Assembly (NCBI GenBank): GCA_016840125.1
Contig: JAEOSY010000614.1
Span: 1 to 17,592 of the forward strand
Source: Candidatus Helarchaeota archaeon
GTDB lineage: Archaea > Asgardarchaeota > Lokiarchaeia > Helarchaeales > HEL-GB-A
DNA: 17,592 nt
Reading direction: 5' to 3'
In this document: piece after piece, positions 13,819 through 17,592 of the stretch
Layout of the letters: each line of letters begins with the position of its first letter
Position numbering within the stretch: position 1 is the first letter of the stretch
Position numbers and translations under genes: made by a program
The notes under the pieces: generated by a model
Told to the model about the DNA's origin: nothing
Databases searched by the model: none
Seen by the model: only the letters and a program-made list of their open reading frames with translations

Positions 13819-14670
13819 CTACTCTAATCCCGGGATTGAGCATGCATCAGCTCTACATTGTTTACAGAGGCGGAACTGGGGGAGAATTTCCTCACATTGA
13901 TTGCGAACATCTCTAAGCAAGTCGCATGAAGGTGCTTCAATATGTTGTAATTCTGATAGAGGAATAAGAGGCATGATATTATGGATATATGCACCGGCTT
14001 CCTTGATTTTCTTCGTAATTTCAACGATATGAAAATTATTGACACCGGGTATTAAAACACTATTCACTTTTACTAACATACCTAGGTTAGCGCTTTTTTT
14101 AACACCCGCCAATTGATTATTTATTAAAATCTCAGTTCCTTCTAAACCTCGGTAAATTTTATTATCATAATTTATCCATGAGTATATATTCTTTCCAATT
14201 ACTGGGGAGACCGCATTGATTGTGATAGTAATGTATTTTACTCCCAAATCAAAAATTCGCGGAGCATATCTATCTAACAATAGACCATTTGTGCAGATAC
14301 AAAGCTGAGTTTTGGGATAGTGCTCCTTTATTAGTTCTAAAGTCTGAAATGTTGCTTCGTTGTAAAGAGCCTCTCCAGGTCCTGCGATCCCTACAACTAT
14401 TTCCTTATAATCTCTCTCTTTAAAATATTTCTCCACAAGTTGTAAAGCCTCTTGAGGTGTAATAATCTGTTTAGACACTCCTGGTCTTGTTGTGTGATAT
14501 TGTACTCCCACCTTTCTATCACAGAATTTACACTTGATATTGCACTTTTGAGCTACGGGAAGATGAATACGAAAGATTTTGTAGTGATAAGTTTCACTAA
14601 AACAAGGATGTGGAATACTATTCGGATCATCAGGATGCGCAAGATTCCTTGTTAAATTTGTATTACTGAT
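13819..14670 (-). CDS. NifB-type radical SAM protein, non-AUG start
   Basis: The frame is open to a TGA at 14679-14677 and encodes about 283 aa. It matches NifB throughout: HPCFSE, RIHLPVA-KCNIKCKFC (the CxxxCxxC that binds the SAM 4Fe-4S cluster), RPGV, VVGIAGPGEALYN, TNGLLLDRYAPRIFDLGVKY, ITINAVSP-IGKNIYSWI, KVNSVLIPGVNNFHI, HNIMPLIPL, and a C-terminal CKQCRADA. NifB builds the 8Fe core of the nitrogenase cofactor; no other nif gene is visible here, so the substrate may differ. No ATG, GTG or TTG lies upstream of the cysteines in frame. The first possible one, GTG 14511, would remove the radical SAM cluster site. An SD-like AAAGGTGAG (14684-14676) stands 5 nt before ATC 14670, which I take provisionally as the start. 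A frameshift or sequencing error is the alternative. Confidence 0.75.
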   Translation of the reverse strand: MSNTNLTRNLAHPDDPNSIPHPCFSETYHYKIFRIHLPVAQKCNIKCKFCDRKVGVQYHTTRPGVSKQIITPQEALQLVEKYFKERDYKEIVVGIAGPGEALYNEATFQTLELIKEHYPKTQLCICTNGLLLDRYAPRIFDLGVKYITITINAVSPVIGKNIYSWINYDNKIYRGLEGTEILINNQLAGVKKSANLGMLVKVNSVLIPGVNNFHIVEITKKIKEAGAYIHNIMPLIPLSELQHIEAPSCDLLRDVRNQCEEILPQFRLCKQCRADACSIPGLE

Positions 14671-14718
14671 AAGCTCTCACCTTTATCAAACCGATCTATG
14701 GGAAAAAGATAGAATCCA

Positions 14719-14734
14719 TTTATAAAATTTTATA
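14719..14734. promoter_or_regulatory. Palindromic, probably bidirectional TATA box
   Basis: TATAAAATTTTATA (14721-14734) is a perfect palindrome between the divergent NifB-like and deacetylase genes. On the minus strand it predicts a start near 14702, about 30 nt before the proposed ATC start with its SD in between. On the plus strand it predicts one near 14750. A second plus-strand TATA candidate (TTTATAATT, 14765-14773) would place the deacetylase transcript start near 14795. Confidence 0.5.
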
Positions 14735-14816
14735 TGCTTTTTTTGCATATTATTTTATTATTTGTTTATAATTATTGAGTTATGTGAGGGCAAACCAGCT
14801 CAAGAGTGCGATTACC

Positions 14817-15890
14817 ATGACAGAACAAAAGCCAACAGGTGTAGTATATTCTGAGGATTATCTTCTTCATGAAACAGGGACTCATGTAGAGAATAAAGCA
14901 CGGTTAATAGAAACTTGGAAAGTATTAAATCAGAATAACATTTTTAATACCGGAAAAGTTGTTCATGTTACTCCTACGCCTGCTGAAGTAGAGGAAATTA
15001 AGCGGGTACATACTTCCTATTATATTGAACAAGTGAAAGAGAGATGCTTACAAGGTGGAGGCTGGATGGATGGAGATACCGTAGTTTCAGAGAAAAGTTA
15101 TGAGATAGCCCGACTTGCCGCGGGCGGAGCAATAAAAGCAGGTGATAAAGTCGTCTTAAACGAATTATCTAACGCCTTTTGTCTAATCCGTCCTCCAGGT
15201 CACCATGCTCGCGAAGGGGCTGCAAGAGGCTTTTGTGTTTTCAATAACATAGCGATCTTGGCCCGTTCTTTACGTGCTCGCTATGATAAAATTGAGCGTG
15301 TGCTTATTCTTGATCACGACGCACATGCGGGTAACGGTACATCCTATACATTCTATAACAGTCCGGACGCATCTAAAGTTTTGGTGTTTGGATTTCATCA
15401 GATTCCCCTTTATCCTGGCACGTGTTATTTGGATGAAATTGGAGAAGGGGAGGGAAAAGGATATAATTTCAACATTACAATGATGCGGGGGTCAGGAGAT
15501 GCAGAATATTTGGCAGTAATGGATGAAATATTCTCTCCGGTTGTGAAACAGTTTAAACCAGATATAATTCTCGCTTCAGCTGGTTTTGATGCGCATTTTT
15601 CAGATCCCTTGACGGATTTAAATCTAACAGTCCAGGGATTTGGGAAGATCATAGAGAAGACCAAACAGGCAGCTGAAGAGGTGTGTAATGGAAGATTTAT
15701 CATTTTATTAGAAGGTGGATATAACTTATCAGCTATTTCCCGTGGAATTCTTCAAGAAGTCTCCGTGTTAGCAAATCTCGGCATCGATTTGAGTGAAACT
15801 CCTCCTAGAAGTGATCCTGAGAATAAAAAATTTGGGAAAAAATTAATCACTCAAATCAAAGAGTTATTTGGGTCTTACTGGGATTTTTAA
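14817..15890 (+). CDS. Histone deacetylase family protein (class II / acetoin-utilisation type)
   Basis: The protein is 357 aa from ATG 14817. It is a zinc-dependent deacetylase that would act on acetyl-lysine or small acetylated amines. RPPGHHA carries the two catalytic His; HDAHAGNGT carries the zinc Asp and His; ASAGFDAHFSDPL carries the third zinc ligand (Asp); LLEGGYN carries the transition-state Tyr. All catalytic residues are present. The His that usually follows the zinc His (DVHHGNG) is Ala here. Upstream in-frame TTG 14775 and GTG 14784 would add residues of non-conserved sequence and lie in or just after a TATA candidate, so I prefer the ATG. It is divergent from the NifB-like gene and ends 3 bp from the convergent AAA+ gene. 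Whether its substrate is chromatin, enzymes or polyamines cannot be told. Confidence 0.92.
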   Translation: MTEQKPTGVVYSEDYLLHETGTHVENKARLIETWKVLNQNNIFNTGKVVHVTPTPAEVEEIKRVHTSYYIEQVKERCLQGGGWMDGDTVVSEKSYEIARLAAGGAIKAGDKVVLNELSNAFCLIRPPGHHAREGAARGFCVFNNIAILARSLRARYDKIERVLILDHDAHAGNGTSYTFYNSPDASKVLVFGFHQIPLYPGTCYLDEIGEGEGKGYNFNITMMRGSGDAEYLAVMDEIFSPVVKQFKPDIILASAGFDAHFSDPLTDLNLTVQGFGKIIEKTKQAAEEVCNGRFIILLEGGYNLSAISRGILQEVSVLANLGIDLSETPPRSDPENKKFGKKLITQIKELFGSYWDF

Positions 15891-15893
15891 GAA

Positions 15894-17045
15894 TTAACCA
15901 TAAATAATTTCATTTTTGTTCAATTGCTTTTCTCGGTGTATCCTTGTAAGGACCTCTTTGAATAAATCACGATTAGCTATTGGTTCCTCTCGTAAAATTG
16001 CGAGGTGAATTGCCCCCTTGAGGAGTTTATCCTTTAGTTCCCGCCCTGAGAAATCGTTTGTATCCATTGCAAGACGTCTAAAGTCTGCCTCAATTTTAAT
16101 AGGGGCATTCTTTGAATATAAATTTAAAATTTGAAGTCGTTCTTCATATGAGGGTAAGTTGAATGGGATCTCTTCTTCAAATCTGTTTCTAATTGCGGAG
16201 TCTAACAAAGAGGGGGCGTTCGTAGCACAAATAGTAACTACTCCGCGTTTTGAATTCAAACCATCCAATTCAGAAAGTAACGCATTGACAACTTCAGAAA
16301 CATCTCCTCGGATAGATTGAAATTTTCGATCTAATCCAATAGCATCCAGTTCATCGATGAAAATTATTGAAGGACCACTATTTTTGGCTATTGTATACAA
16401 CTGATGGATCCTTCTAGCTCCGTCCCCCACGTGCAATCCGATTAATTCAGTAGCTTTTGTGAGTAAAATGGGAACTTCAGTTTCGCATGCAAGAGCTCTT
16501 GCCATCATCGTTTTACCGGTACCAGGATAGCCAAAAAATAATACATTTTTTGGAATCCAATCATCAAATTGTTCTGGATTCTCTAAATATTTCATTATTA
16601 TTTTACATTTATCTTTGGCCTCTTGATTGCCAATCACATCTTTGAAAAAGACATTCGGATATTCCCGTTTTACAAGTTTAATCTCCTGTTTAAGTAGAAT
16701 TTTAGTATCCGCAGAAATTTTCCCAGTCGAGTAATTCCCTTCCACTTTAAGATGTGTTATTTTAAACGCGAAATCAGGATAGAGAAACTGGTCAAAAAGA
16801 AAAGTTCCCTTGGAAATAATATATCCAGACCATTGTTCTCGAGCATAGACTTCGAACAATTCTGGATCGTCACTTGTAATTAAAGGTGAAGTCCCATCGC
16901 CAATAGCCCGAATTGGATACCCGACAGGTTTCAAGCTCAGTTCCTTTATAATCGGTATTTCATCGTTCGATCTTTTGTCGAAAAATGTTTCAAATTCTTC
17001 CTTTTTTGGTAGGGCTTGCCGGATCTTGTGCTTCTTCCGAACCAT
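15894..17045 (-). CDS. AAA+ ATPase, archaeal unfoldase type
   Basis: The protein is 383 aa from ATG 17045. Residues 1-130 are a beta-rich N domain that I do not recognise. It is followed by one AAA module: the VIGNQEAKDKC entry segment, Walker A GYPGTGKT (about 172-179), Walker B IIFIDELDAIG (about 227-237), ATN sensor 1, and second region of homology LLDSAIRNRFEEEIPF with Arg fingers. The RNRFEEEIPFNLP pattern resembles Vps4/katanin-like and archaeal MJ1494-like ATPases more than proteasome-activating nucleotidase (RPGRFD). No MIT domain or N-terminal coiled coil is present, so it is neither ESCRT Vps4 nor PAN. Pore loop 1 reads LIGLHVGDGARRI, with His where an aromatic residue is usual. It is probably a hexameric remodelling ATPase. 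GTGATT just upstream is read as SD, which decides the ATG start. Confidence 0.88.
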   Translation of the reverse strand: MVRKKHKIRQALPKKEEFETFFDKRSNDEIPIIKELSLKPVGYPIRAIGDGTSPLITSDDPELFEVYAREQWSGYIISKGTFLFDQFLYPDFAFKITHLKVEGNYSTGKISADTKILLKQEIKLVKREYPNVFFKDVIGNQEAKDKCKIIMKYLENPEQFDDWIPKNVLFFGYPGTGKTMMARALACETEVPILLTKATELIGLHVGDGARRIHQLYTIAKNSGPSIIFIDELDAIGLDRKFQSIRGDVSEVVNALLSELDGLNSKRGVVTICATNAPSLLDSAIRNRFEEEIPFNLPSYEERLQILNLYSKNAPIKIEADFRRLAMDTNDFSGRELKDKLLKGAIHLAILREEPIANRDLFKEVLTRIHREKQLNKNEIIYG

Positions 17046-17463
17046 ATGAATCACTTTTTCATTGCACTCTTCAAGAAAATCTGTCTACATTCTTCAAAAA
17101 ATTCTAACTTAAAGGATTTTTGTATTACTTAATTGTGGATAAACAGCGCTCTTTTTCAAATACCATATTTTTTGGTACTACAATGTGTACACCTCTTTTT
17201 TTAAAAATTCAAAAATTAACAAAAATGGACAAATAGTTCATTTCCTCGCATGATAAAAGGTTATAGTTTAAAGAAAAGCAATTAAATCCAAATTTTAAAT
17301 AAAGATCTAACTATAACTTTAATTGCCCTTAATATATAAAAAATAGAAAAGGATTGATAGTGTTATTAGAATATATTCGAAACCCAAAATTCTTCCCAAA
17401 TTAAGAGGATTTATTTATCATGACCTAAAGAGTTATATAGCATATTTATCATTACAATTAAAA
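17046..17463. other. AT-rich spacer with interleaved inverted repeats and promoters
   Basis: I see no gene in this roughly 418-bp stretch. It contains two inverted-repeat pairs in interleaved order: TTATAGTT (17261-17268) with AACTATAA (17309-17316), and GCAATTAAA (17278-17286) with TTTAATTGC (17318-17326). If transcribed, both cannot form as simple nested hairpins, but they could make a pseudoknot; as DNA they could be binding sites for dimeric regulators. The promoters of both flanking genes must lie here. Confidence 0.4.
17433..17439 (+). promoter_or_regulatory. TATA box of the RHH gene
   Basis: TTATATA is centred about 28 nt upstream of ATG 17464, and no SD precedes the ATG. The transcript should be leaderless or nearly so. 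Confidence 0.55.
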
Positions 17464-17592
17464 ATGGCACGTCCTAAAAAAACTTCAGCGGTCTATTCTC
17501 GGATTGAACTTAGTTTAATCGCGCAACTACGCGAGATCGCTTTCCAACAAAAAACAACGATTTCTAGATTAATTAAAAAAGCGATCAAATAT
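17464..17592 (+). CDS. Ribbon-helix-helix DNA-binding protein (partial)
   Basis: The first 43 codons are present; the gene continues past the right edge. It begins MARPKKTSAVYSRIELSL and continues IAQLREIAFQQKTTISRLIKKAIKY. This is the CopG/Arc-type pattern: a basic arm, a short beta strand for dimerisation and base contact (AVYSRIEL), helix A (SLIAQLREIAFQ), then TTISRLIKKAI as helix B. Such proteins are dimeric repressors, often autoregulated or antitoxins of toxin-antitoxin pairs. The rest of the gene and any partner lie outside the window. The inverted repeats upstream (17261-17326) could be its operator. Confidence 0.75.
   Translation, partial: MARPKKTSAVYSRIELSLIAQLREIAFQQKTTISRLIKKAIKY

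Noticed and set aside
14452..14655. 67-codon plus-strand frame opposite the radical SAM gene
   Set aside because: It is antisense to the conserved NifB N-terminal region, including the CxxxCxxC codons.
15894..17045. Vps4 or proteasome-activating nucleotidase
   Set aside because: No MIT domain as in Vps4, and no N-terminal coiled coil or RPGRFD motif as in PAN; only the general AAA module matches.

Overview
The window looks like a piece of an Asgard archaeal genome. Supporting this are an archaeal-type 23S rRNA 3' end with no 5S gene after it, T-rich terminators, TATA-box promoters (two so placed that transcripts would be nearly leaderless), archaeal families (DUF211, a DUF1922-like zinc ribbon, a NifB-type radical SAM protein, an archaeal AAA+ ATPase), and two Asgard-flavoured proteins: an Arf-like GTPase fused to a roadblock-like domain and a TPR protein ending in part of a CHAT protease domain. 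The protein-coding DNA is mostly AT-rich. The assignment below phylum level is open.

Region 1 (1-8140) is the unusual part. It starts with the last part of a 23S rRNA gene and its T-tract terminator. The next 8 kb holds accessory genes: a freestanding two-motif LAGLIDADG endonuclease with a helix-turn-helix and a very long charged coiled coil; the decayed tail of a second LAGLIDADG protein; a two-gene minus-strand unit encoding a winged-helix protein and a small unknown protein; a divergent gene for a zinc-ribbon protein; a secreted, membrane-anchored parallel beta-helix (NosD-like) protein; and a one-TM protein equal to the soluble half of the oligosaccharyltransferase AglB/STT3. Extra copies of the 23S 3' tail punctuate this block: one about 102 nt long and identical, one 47 nt identical through the T10 terminator, and one short and degenerate. 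Each copy lies at or within about 20 nt of the stop codon of a plus-strand gene. I read this as a cassette-like or serial-integration array anchored on the rRNA 3' end. That is an inference; the repeats themselves are plain in the sequence.

Region 2 (8165-10931) is more ordinary. It has a formamidopyrimidine-DNA glycosylase (MutM/Fpg) with an altered zinc finger, an operon of DUF211 followed by the Arf-roadblock GTPase, and a divergent zinc-ribbon gene.

Region 3 (10951-14676) runs on the minus strand. It has a 704-residue TPR protein whose CHAT domain stops before the catalytic residues, a decayed duplicate of that gene's 5' end, a small hydrophobic membrane protein, and a NifB-like radical SAM protein whose frame has no AUG, GUG or UUG upstream of its essential cysteines.

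Region 4 (14720-17592) has a class II-type histone deacetylase family enzyme, a convergent AAA+ ATPase ending 3 bp away, a 400-bp AT-rich spacer, and the start of a ribbon-helix-helix DNA-binding protein cut by the window end.
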